A DNA stretch of 11,915 nt from Thermoplasmata archaeon (GTDB lineage Archaea; Thermoplasmatota; Thermoplasmata; Thermoplasmatales; Thermoplasmataceae): assembly GCA_021797295.1 (NCBI GenBank), contig JAKAAA010000031.1, positions 1-11,915 on the forward strand, read 5' to 3'. The translations under genes were made by a program, and so were the position numbers. This document shows positions 5,863-11,915 of this stretch, in pieces. Each line of letters begins with the position of its first letter. The first letter of the stretch is position 1. Below the pieces are notes generated by a model, which was not told the DNA's origin, ran no database searches, and saw only the letters and a program-made list of their open reading frames with translations.

Positions 5863-7593
5863 ATGGTGCAAAAAGGAAAAACACTAGCAGGATTGTCAAA
5901 ATACGTTAAAAAATCACCAAAGTGGTATTACTTTGTGCTGCCACTCTTTTTGATATTCGTTATAGATTATCTCATCACAGAAAATATACGGAATATTGTC
6001 GTCATGCTTATAATTCCGTTTTTCATTTTAATTATAATAGATTTTTTAACCATAAAGAAGACCAACAAAAAATTCAATAATAACCGGATATTCTATATGG
6101 ATTTTATTTCAATTGCAATGGCAACTTTATTCTTTTGGGTGGCTGTGGGATTGAATCCGGTAATATCCATGCCTTACTATTATATACTAGCACTTTCAAT
6201 GGCATTTCCCGCTTTTCTCAGATTCCTCGTGCTTTATATATATTACCCTTCAAATATTAAAATGGCGACGTTATTTTCGGCAAATTATACATTTTCATAT
6301 ATTATATCATCATTCGCATTCTATTATATAACAAGTAAAGCATTGAAATTCATAGTCCCGCTTGTAGTTGCAACACTTATATATATAGTATCTTCATACA
6401 TATTTCTGATATTGAGTACCAGAAAGTTCACAAGAAGGTACAGATCAAAACCATCTGAACTCATAGAATTCTTTCTTAACAGGGATAATGATGGAGAGAT
6501 AGGGGAAAAATTTTTTGATCGTGTTTATAACAGGAAGAAGAAGGTACCCGTTGTTACTGCAAACATAAAAACAGGGGATAAGGATCTTGTAACTCTAGTG
6601 TTCCCATTTGTTCATCCTGGGCCTTTCGGTAATCTATGCACAAGCAATCTTCCGTTGAAACTGGTAAATGAGACGAAGAGGGATAATTTAATGGTTTTCC
6701 ATACAGCCACTACGAATAGCAATAACTGCAGCGGGAGAAACGATATAAAAAATATTGCAGCTTCTGTTACGAAATCGCTTCAAAAAATTAAATATGAAAA
6801 CACCGTGTCAGATTTCATAAAATTCAATGTCGATGGATACGATGTATCACTTCAGAAACTTGGAAATTCAGGATTTTCTGCTGTTATACCATATAGCAAG
6901 GCCTTTGATGATATATCACTAGAATCTGGATTAAAGGTAATGAAGGCACTACATAGTAACGGAGCAGAAAATTTTGCCCTGCTTGATGCGCAGAACAGTT
7001 TCACGAAGGACGCAGAAGAACTTAAAGACTGTGATTTCCTGATATCACCAATAATAAAGAATTTTAAATCCATACCATCAGAATATCCTGCTGTTATCGG
7101 CTACGCCAGAAATTATAAGAAAATAGATGGTCTGGCATCCATGGGGATTCAGGCACTGGTTTTCAAAATAAAGGATTATTATAACGCTATAATTCTTACA
7201 GATTCCAATAATATCAGCAGGGATATTATAAAACTTGCAAGGTCTAAATCGGATCAGCGTATTAGAAATATGGACATATACACCACGGATAACCATGTTG
7301 TAAATGTTGGCCAACTAGATATAAATCCCCTAGGCATGCATTGCGATCCTGTCGAAGTTGCTAATCTAATAAATAAAACAGTGATCGATGCACTTGAAAA
7401 AACAGCCCCTGCATCTGTAGGGATGAATACAGAATATGTAAATGTTACAATGGGAGAGGAAAATGCATTCCACAACCTAATAAACACGGTTCTGGGTTCT
7501 ATACGTACAGCAAAATATTCAATAGGTTTTGTTCTATTTATTTCCATGTTTATTTCTGTACTGTCATTCCGTTACCTGGTTTTCCACTTATAA
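5863..7593 (+). CDS. DUF2070 family archaeal membrane protein
   Basis: This is a 576-residue protein with about six membrane segments in residues 20-190, a large soluble domain (about 200-550) and one C-terminal membrane segment (about 553-573). The soluble domain carries HPGPFG (H251-G256) in the context FVHPGPFGN, then an H280 in FHTATTNSNNCSGRND, and later GMHCDP (H493, C494, D495). These clustered His/Asp/Asn residues recall a metal site or hydrolase centre and are the conserved part of DUF2070, a family I know only from archaea. Function is unknown. A membrane-anchored hydrolase acting on lipid or cell-envelope substrates is one guess. It is transcribed alone and ends 6 bases inside the convergent chorismate synthase gene. 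Confidence 0.78.
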   Translation: MVQKGKTLAGLSKYVKKSPKWYYFVLPLFLIFVIDYLITENIRNIVVMLIIPFFILIIIDFLTIKKTNKKFNNNRIFYMDFISIAMATLFFWVAVGLNPVISMPYYYILALSMAFPAFLRFLVLYIYYPSNIKMATLFSANYTFSYIISSFAFYYITSKALKFIVPLVVATLIYIVSSYIFLILSTRKFTRRYRSKPSELIEFFLNRDNDGEIGEKFFDRVYNRKKKVPVVTANIKTGDKDLVTLVFPFVHPGPFGNLCTSNLPLKLVNETKRDNLMVFHTATTNSNNCSGRNDIKNIAASVTKSLQKIKYENTVSDFIKFNVDGYDVSLQKLGNSGFSAVIPYSKAFDDISLESGLKVMKALHSNGAENFALLDAQNSFTKDAEELKDCDFLISPIIKNFKSIPSEYPAVIGYARNYKKIDGLASMGIQALVFKIKDYYNAIILTDSNNISRDIIKLARSKSDQRIRNMDIYTTDNHVVNVGQLDINPLGMHCDPVEVANLINKTVIDALEKTAPASVGMNTEYVNVTMGEENAFHNLINTVLGSIRTAKYSIGFVLFISMFISVLSFRYLVFHL

Positions 7594-8658
7594 TTTTTTT
7601 CTGCTAAGCACCAGGTCTAGTATAACAAATGCGGTCATTGTCTGGATAACTGGAACCGCCCTGAAAGATATAAAGGGATCATGTCTACCTGTGACTTTTA
7701 TCTCCGATTGCTTCATTGTTGTAATATTAACACTTTTCTGTGGTATTCTAATTGAAGAGGCTGGCTTCATTACAACGTTGAACTCAACAGGCATCCCATC
7801 TGTAATGCCACCCAGAACACCACCGCAATTGTTTGTTCTTGTCATTATTTTTTGCCCATCTGTATAAAACTCATCATTGGCCTCTGATCCACTCATGCTT
7901 CCCAGGTCAAATCCTGCACCAAATTCTATGCCTTTAATTCCAGGTATAGAGAACATTGCTTTAGATATTTCACTCTCTACAGAATTGAAAAAAGGTTCTC
8001 CCACTCCTGGAGGAATATCGTATACAGAAGTTTTAATGATACTCCCGAGGCTATCACCATTCTTTATTATTTTGAGGATAGTATTATATAATATACCATC
8101 GAGGTCTTTGTCTGGCATTCTTGTTCTGTAGTTGTATACATCTTCAGGATCTATCGGTGGTTTCCCTTTCATATGTATGTTTCCTGCTGATTTTATATAA
8201 GTTACAATATTTATTCCATAACCATTAAGTATATCCATTGCCATTGCACCAGCAGCCACAAGTGGTAGTGTCATCCTTCCTGAGAAAAATCCACCACCTT
8301 CATAATTTCTGTATTCGCCGTATTTGTAAAACATGGTCAAATCCGCATGACCTGGTCTCGGGTTATTCATGAGTTCGTCGTAATGCTTGTCTATATAATC
8401 CTTGTTTTTAAAAATAAACGTGAATGGAGACCCATCGGAAAACCCATTTCTTGATCCTGCAATGATCTCCATGGTATCCTCTTCATTTCTCTGCGTGGTT
8501 ATAAGACTCTGCCCAGGCCTTCTCCTGTCAAGCCATTTCTGGATATATTCGCTATTAATTTTTATTCCGGCAGGCAATCCATCCACTGTACCACCTATAT
8601 AAGGGCCATGGGACGAGCCAAAAACTGTAAGTTTTATCTCATTGCCTATTGAAAACAT
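7588..8658 (-). CDS. aroC: Chorismate synthase
   Basis: This enzyme converts 5-enolpyruvylshikimate-3-phosphate to chorismate, the last shikimate-pathway step before the aromatic amino acids, using reduced FMN. The 356-residue length is normal. Family motifs are visible: GSSHG (14-18), RRRPGQS (45-51), RPGHAD with H104 (101-106), GGGFFSGRMT (121-130) and GRHDP (324-328). The two catalytic histidines (H17, H104) and the C-terminal aspartate (D327) are kept. Two usually strong motifs deviate: GESHG reads GSSHG, and GGRSSARET reads GGFFSGRMT, keeping only the second arginine. It is not in a shikimate cluster here. It is divergent from the tRNA-Gln gene across 60 bases, so it has its own promoter, and its tail overlaps the DUF2070 gene by 6 bases. 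Confidence 0.92.
   Translation of the reverse strand: MFSIGNEIKLTVFGSSHGPYIGGTVDGLPAGIKINSEYIQKWLDRRRPGQSLITTQRNEEDTMEIIAGSRNGFSDGSPFTFIFKNKDYIDKHYDELMNNPRPGHADLTMFYKYGEYRNYEGGGFFSGRMTLPLVAAGAMAMDILNGYGINIVTYIKSAGNIHMKGKPPIDPEDVYNYRTRMPDKDLDGILYNTILKIIKNGDSLGSIIKTSVYDIPPGVGEPFFNSVESEISKAMFSIPGIKGIEFGAGFDLGSMSGSEANDEFYTDGQKIMTRTNNCGGVLGGITDGMPVEFNVVMKPASSIRIPQKSVNITTMKQSEIKVTGRHDPFISFRAVPVIQTMTAFVILDLVLSRKKL
7594..7600 (+). terminator. T-run terminator after the DUF2070 gene
   Basis: Seven consecutive T directly after the TAA stop at 7591-7593 can act as an archaeal U-tract terminator. The run lies inside the convergent aroC gene, where it is read as lysine codons. Confidence 0.4.
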
Positions 8659-8678
8659 TAATTATGATGTACTGATAA

Positions 8679-8690
8679 TTTATTAATATT
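8679..8690 (-). promoter_or_regulatory. TATA box of aroC
   Basis: Leftward reading AATATTAATAAA is centred about 26 bases before the aroC ATG at 8658-8656. No ribosome binding site is seen, so the mRNA is probably leaderless. Confidence 0.45.
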
Positions 8691-8698
8691 TTTATATT
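8691..8698 (+). promoter_or_regulatory. TATA box of the tRNA-Gln gene
   Basis: TTTATATT is centred about 24 bases before the first tRNA base (8719). It abuts the aroC TATA region, making a compact divergent promoter. Confidence 0.5.
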
Positions 8699-8718
8699 AC
8701 AATGTAATGACATATTAT

Positions 8719-8791
8719 AGCTCCGTGGTGTAGCGGCCAAGCATTACTGGCTCTGGACCAGCAGACGGCAGTTCGAATCTGCCCGGAGCTA
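8719..8791 (+). tRNA. tRNA-Gln (anticodon CUG)
   Basis: A full cloverleaf fits. The acceptor is AGCTCCG/CGGAGCT with discriminator A at 8791. The D-arm is GTGT/GCAT. The anticodon arm at 8746-8762 has loop CTCTGGA and anticodon CTG at 8753-8755. The variable region has 4 bases, and the T-arm is GGCAG/CTGCC with loop TTCGAAT. There is no intron and CCA is not encoded. The anticodon reads CAG only. Base pair A1-U72, a known determinant for the archaeal GatDE amidotransferase that makes Gln-tRNA from Glu-tRNA, is present. The top pair of the anticodon stem (27-43) is A-C, a mismatch. It has its own TATA box. Confidence 0.96.
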
Positions 8792-8813
8792 CTGTAGTTT
8801 AAAAATATTGAAT

Positions 8814-8825
8814 AATTTAATTAAA
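8814..8825 (+). promoter_or_regulatory. TATA box of the small helical protein gene
   Basis: AATTTAATTAAA is centred about 26 bases before the ATG at 8845. The gene could also receive read-through from the tRNA gene 53 bases upstream. Confidence 0.4.
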
Positions 8826-8844
8826 GAGTGTCAAATTTACTCCC

Positions 8845-9312
8845 ATGGAAGATGAACTTTTACTTGAATACTGTGAATTAATAGATAAAAAATTGCCCGT
8901 TAACCATAAATTCTTTCTTTATGAGGCTGAGATAAAAATTGTACAATCATTTCTTGGTCTGGCCATTTCAGAGGCAAGGAATATAGAGAAAATAAGGGAG
9001 ATGCTTGATATACTTGATACGTTGAACGAAAATATCTACGATAAGGATACAGTACTGCCCGATGCCTTGAGAAAGAGCCTGAGAAGGGAAACAAAGGAGT
9101 GGATTGATATAGACCAAAAAATGGATAATGGTGATAAATATACAGCTTACCTTGTTCTTGCATCCTCAAATCTGAGAATAGCATTATCATATTTGATTTC
9201 ACTGAAAAAAGATGAAGACTTTTCAGAGTACATCGGAGAATATCCTGTTGAATATATGCAAAAATTGATAAATATGATAAATAATGAAGCCGTTGGGAAT
9301 GTTTTACTTTAA
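8845..9312 (+). CDS. Small all-helical protein of unknown function
   Basis: This is a 155-residue soluble, acidic protein with no membrane segment, signal peptide or metal motif. Heptad-like leucine and isoleucine spacing throughout (for example IEKIREMLDILDTLNENI) indicates a helical bundle. The second half (MDNGDKYTAYLVLASSNLRIALSYLISL) faintly resembles the helical-hairpin pattern of DUF357, but the protein is longer than that family, and I do not assign it. The start at 8845 has a TATA box 26 bases upstream. It lies directly after tRNA-Gln and overlaps the tail of the convergent epimerase gene by 9 bases. Confidence 0.7.
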   Translation: MEDELLLEYCELIDKKLPVNHKFFLYEAEIKIVQSFLGLAISEARNIEKIREMLDILDTLNENIYDKDTVLPDALRKSLRRETKEWIDIDQKMDNGDKYTAYLVLASSNLRIALSYLISLKKDEDFSEYIGEYPVEYMQKLINMINNEAVGNVLL

Positions 9313-10149
9313 TTTTTCAATATCCGTGGAATTTATATAATCCTTATAAGTTATGGGCTCCTTTACATATCTATATAATGACGTGTTCTCTTTATAATAG
9401 TCAAGCTGCAGCATATAGAATTGTTCCTTTGTCAGAACCCCCTTTTTCTCCAGTGAGCCTAAAACAGGCTTGAATATTGTGGGCGTTATTTCCTTTACAG
9501 GGTTCATTCCTAGTTTGGCACGGATAATATTGAACATGTCTGCAAAGGAAACTTCGTCCCTGGTGCATATATCTATTATGCCTGATCTTTCCATGGAGTT
9601 CTTTATCACAGTAATCACATCGTTGATATGAACAGGTGCCATATTTCCACTTCTGGGGAGGTAAGGAACATGACCTTTTGCAGCATTAAGAAGCATTTTG
9701 GTAAATTTATCACCGGGACCGAACATTGTGGATGGCCTGATTATAAGCGATGTTTTTACCATGCTTGCATTGTCCTCTGCAAGTCTCTTGTATCTGAAAT
9801 AGTCAGTCTTTCCCTTATCGGCATTTATGGCAGAAAAGTAAATGAGTTTCCTGTCTCCCCTCAATTCCTGCATGGCCTGGACTATATTTTTCATGCCCTT
9901 CAGCGATAAATCCTCATGGGTCTCTTCCTTTTCCACAAGGACATCAATAGCATGAACAATAACATCATAATTTTCAATAGCATTTTTCACGTTATCATAT
10001 TCTCTGATATCCCCCTTGATGTATTTTATACCGAGGTTGTCCAGTTCCTCTGAATTATTCCTTGAAAAATAAGCCTTTTCTTCGGCATCCATCTGCTTCA
10101 GGATGTTGCTACCAACGAATCCTGATCCTCCCAGAACTATCAATTTCAT
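9304..10149 (-). CDS. NAD(P)-binding epimerase/NDUFA9-like atypical SDR protein
   Basis: This is a 281-residue Rossmann-fold protein. It starts directly with the dinucleotide-binding motif GGSGFVG (7-13) after MKLIVL. It has a YFRYK (Y117-K121) YxxxK motif, with serine in YFSAINAD about 11 residues earlier, and IIRPSTMFGPGD, as in extended or atypical short-chain dehydrogenases. The closest type is the NDUFA9-like/nucleoside-diphosphate-sugar epimerase group. The substrate is unknown; sugar nucleotide or quinone-related roles are both possible. I chose the ATG at 10149, although the frame extends to 10212, because the Rossmann strand begins here and a TATA box lies 23 bases upstream, inside the longer frame. 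It is divergent from the ThyX-like gene. Confidence 0.8.
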   Translation of the reverse strand: MKLIVLGGSGFVGSNILKQMDAEEKAYFSRNNSEELDNLGIKYIKGDIREYDNVKNAIENYDVIVHAIDVLVEKEETHEDLSLKGMKNIVQAMQELRGDRKLIYFSAINADKGKTDYFRYKRLAEDNASMVKTSLIIRPSTMFGPGDKFTKMLLNAAKGHVPYLPRSGNMAPVHINDVITVIKNSMERSGIIDICTRDEVSFADMFNIIRAKLGMNPVKEITPTIFKPVLGSLEKKGVLTKEQFYMLQLDYYKENTSLYRYVKEPITYKDYINSTDIEKLK

Positions 10150-10167
10150 GGTACTGTATGGACTATG

Positions 10168-10177
10168 TATATAAAAA
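10168..10177 (-). promoter_or_regulatory. TATA box of the epimerase-like gene
   Basis: Leftward reading TTTTTATATA is centred about 23 bases before the ATG at 10149, so transcription would begin at or near that ATG. This rules against the longer upstream start at 10212. Confidence 0.5.
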
Positions 10178-10221
10178 TCTTCTACAAAGCAGTACACTAC
10201 TAAATATGACACAAAGCCATC

Positions 10222-10233
10222 GCTATATTTTTA
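10222..10233 (+). promoter_or_regulatory. TATA box of the ThyX-like gene
   Basis: GCTATATTTTTA is centred about 29 bases before the ATG at 10257. No Shine-Dalgarno is present. This box and the epimerase box lie within a 107-base divergent region. Confidence 0.45.
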
Positions 10234-10256
10234 TTCATTAAACACTTACTATCATC

Positions 10257-11810
10257 ATGGCAGATTTTTCCAATACAGACAGGGACGTTTTCCTCATAAA
10301 AACAGATATGATAGACAGGGGTGCCTTGATGTCCAGGTATAGCAGAACACTAAATCTTGATATAAGAGATGTTTATGAAAAAGAATTCAAAAACAATCCT
10401 GAAAAAGCTAGCAGCTTCTATAAAAGAATATTCCTTGATTATGGTGATGAATCTGTGGCTGAACTCACAACGGCTCAGCTTGGCATTCAGAATATTTCAA
10501 ATGTTCTTTCCAAGGTCATGGAAGAGCCCAGAATAGGATTATCGTATCTGGAAAAATCCTCAAGGTATGTAAAATATAACAAGAAGGTAAAGGGGGACTA
10601 TCTATTTTTAAAGGGGGCTGATGCAGGTATTCCTGGTCTCCAGGATGAATACAATGAAATATGTACTGATCTTTTTGATTTTTATTCTTGTTCCTATCCG
10701 GAACTGATGAAGTATCTTGAAGAGGCAAATCCACCGGAAAGCTTCATGTTTGAGATAGGTGGCAGAAACTATAATTATAATAATTTGAAGTCAGTAGATG
10801 ATGAAATAATAAAAAAGTCATACAGGTCATCTCTGCGTTCGGCGGTGCTTGATGAGATAAGATCACTTTTACCAGCATCAACACTCACAAATATGGGATT
10901 ATCTGGTAACGGAAGAGCATTTATTTCACTTATAGAAAGGCTCAATGCCTATGATACACCAGAAAGCAGGAAATACGCTGAAATGATTTACCGGGAATTG
11001 GAGCCAGAACTTCCCGAGCTCATTGATGATGCCGTAACATCACACGGCAAGGATCAGGTTAGTTATATCAATGCCAGAGATTCTATTGGTACAAATATTG
11101 TAAATAGTGAGGTTAAGCCAGGAAGTGTTAAGTTGATAAACTACATGGAAGAGAAGCAGGCAATGGATATGGCGGTAAGAATGTTAATTTACCAGAATAC
11201 TGGAGTGTATGAAAGTATTTCTCTTACTCCTGAGGAGGAGATTTCTCTTATAAAGGAACTCATTTCTATCAGGGGAAACCGGAGGCACAAGATAGGTCGG
11301 GCATTCGAGTCAATTAACTATACATTTGAAGTAAATATGAACTATGGTGCATTCCGGGAATTCCAGAGACACCGTTTTTTTTCAATTATAAGAAAACCCC
11401 TGAGCACAGATTATGGTTATGATATACCTGAAAATTTAAGTAAAATGCCGGAACTAAGGAAGAGATTTGTGGAGTTAATGGATCAGGCACGGAACATGCA
11501 TAATGAACTGCAGAAAAAGTATGGATTAAAGCTGGCACAGTATGTAGTCCCATACGCGTTCAGATATCCAGTGGTTTTCACCGCAAATCTAAATGAGCTT
11601 GCATATTTCATAGAACTCCGTTCAAATCCTCAGGTGCATCCGGACCTCAGAAGGGTTGCATTTGACATTTACAACGAAATAAAGGTGGTACATCCCGTAC
11701 TTGTCGGTCTTATAAAATACATTGATACTGGAGATTACCGTCTTGGTCGCCTCCCAGCAGAGGTAAGAAAGGAAACAAAGAAAAAAGTCTTTTCAGATAG
11801 GTCAAATTAA
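10257..11810 (+). CDS. Duplicated ThyX-like (FAD-dependent thymidylate synthase family) protein
   Basis: This 517-residue soluble protein is built of two ThyX-type halves; true ThyX is about 220-250 residues and forms a homotetramer. The N-terminal half has GDESVAEL (near 63-70) and, at 92-104, RIGLSYLEKSSRY, which matches the S..E.S.RY part of the ThyX signature but lacks RHR (PRI in its place). The C-terminal half has EFQRHRFFS (RHR at 371-373) but lacks the downstream serine and RY (KPLSTDYGY). The C-terminal NLNELAYFIELRSN...HPDLRR matches the ThyX LR motif region. So the dUMP/FAD motif is divided between the halves. ThyX makes dTMP from dUMP with methylene-tetrahydrofolate and NADPH; whether this protein does so is uncertain. 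Similar fused proteins exist in archaea and Thermus-type bacteria. It is transcribed alone from a TATA box. Confidence 0.8.
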   Translation: MADFSNTDRDVFLIKTDMIDRGALMSRYSRTLNLDIRDVYEKEFKNNPEKASSFYKRIFLDYGDESVAELTTAQLGIQNISNVLSKVMEEPRIGLSYLEKSSRYVKYNKKVKGDYLFLKGADAGIPGLQDEYNEICTDLFDFYSCSYPELMKYLEEANPPESFMFEIGGRNYNYNNLKSVDDEIIKKSYRSSLRSAVLDEIRSLLPASTLTNMGLSGNGRAFISLIERLNAYDTPESRKYAEMIYRELEPELPELIDDAVTSHGKDQVSYINARDSIGTNIVNSEVKPGSVKLINYMEEKQAMDMAVRMLIYQNTGVYESISLTPEEEISLIKELISIRGNRRHKIGRAFESINYTFEVNMNYGAFREFQRHRFFSIIRKPLSTDYGYDIPENLSKMPELRKRFVELMDQARNMHNELQKKYGLKLAQYVVPYAFRYPVVFTANLNELAYFIELRSNPQVHPDLRRVAFDIYNEIKVVHPVLVGLIKYIDTGDYRLGRLPAEVRKETKKKVFSDRSN

Positions 11811-11852
11811 AATTATTTTAATCATTTAATTTTAATATTCTAATTTTAGAAA

Positions 11853-11861
11853 AATTTATAT
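11853..11861 (+). promoter_or_regulatory. TATA box of the right-edge gene
   Basis: AATTTATAT is centred 33 bases before the ATG at 11890, predicting a start near 11883 and a leader of only a few bases. Confidence 0.4.
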
Positions 11862-11889
11862 TGAAGAACATATTTATGAATCGATTGTT

Positions 11890-11915
11890 ATGATGTCAGG
11901 TCAAACCCCAATATT
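11890..11915 (+). CDS. Probable thermosome (group II chaperonin) subunit, N-terminus only
   Basis: The frame reads MMSGQTPI before the window ends. Thermoplasma thermosome subunits begin with a very similar stretch, two methionines followed by an S/T-G-Q-x-P-I/V pattern, so a thermosome subunit is the likeliest call. The second ATG (11893) may be the true start. A TATA box sits at 11853-11861. Only eight residues are visible, so this rests on a short but distinctive match. Confidence 0.55.

Noticed and set aside
7529..7867. 112-residue rightward open frame overlapping DUF2070 and aroC
   Set aside because: It lies mostly antisense to aroC, which has clear family motifs, and has no start signal of its own.
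10150..10212. Upstream start at 10212 for the epimerase-like gene (21 extra residues)
   Set aside because: The extra residues precede the Rossmann strand without resemblance to the family, and the TATA box lies inside them.
11375..11382. Eight-T run as a terminator
   Set aside because: It lies inside the ThyX-like coding region at the RHRFFS motif, which continues in frame for 140 residues.
1..11915. Mobile elements, CRISPR arrays or a defence island
   Set aside because: I found no transposase or integrase motifs, no regularly spaced repeats and no defence-type domains. All intact genes are housekeeping or membrane families in normal chromosomal arrangement.

Overview
The window looks like chromosomal DNA of an acidophilic euryarchaeon of the Thermoplasmatales (Ferroplasma/Thermoplasma/Picrophilus-like). 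The evidence is AT-rich sequence, archaeal TATA boxes placed about 22-28 bases before start codons so that most genes look leaderless, an archaeal tRNA-Gln(CUG) with an A1-U72 pair, archaea-type families (DUF2070, COG3199 ATP-NAD kinase, DUF92, duplicated ThyX-like protein), and, at the right edge, a start reading MMSGQTPI, which resembles Thermoplasma thermosome subunits. There is no sign of phage, IS element, CRISPR or plasmid genes. The species assignment is inference.

Layout. Bases 1-222 hold the first codons of a leftward gene with a strong Shine-Dalgarno (SD) site buried in a hairpin, a second inverted repeat, and the promoter of a rightward APC-family amino acid permease (223-1791). 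The 421-base gap 1792-2212 holds what I read as a decayed leftward gene (frameshifts plus one internal stop). A leftward DUF92 membrane protein follows (2213-2926). A 226-base AT-rich region (2927-3152) with a 15-base palindrome and a hairpin leads to a SerB-like HAD phosphatase (3153-3824). Next comes a two-gene operon of an RNase Z-like metallo-beta-lactamase hydrolase and an ATP-NAD kinase, joined by a 4-base ATGA overlap (3969-5734). A DUF2070 membrane protein (5863-7593) runs tail to tail into chorismate synthase (7588-8658, leftward), overlapping it by 6 bases. Chorismate synthase and the tRNA-Gln gene (8719-8791) share a 60-base divergent promoter region. A small helical orphan protein (8845-9312) overlaps the tail of a leftward NAD(P)-binding epimerase-like gene (9304-10149) by 9 bases. 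That gene is divergent from a 517-residue duplicated ThyX-like protein (10257-11810). The window ends in the first codons of a probable thermosome gene (11890 onward).

The genes are mostly single-gene transcription units of ordinary metabolism: amino acid uptake, shikimate pathway, NAD(P) metabolism, protein folding and translation. Only the hydrolase/NAD kinase pair is clearly co-transcribed. I found no multi-gene novel system. The items most worth a second look are the ThyX-like protein whose signature motif appears divided between its two halves, the SD-sequestering leader at the left edge, the decayed gene at 1802-2166, and the DUF2070 and DUF92 proteins of unknown chemistry.
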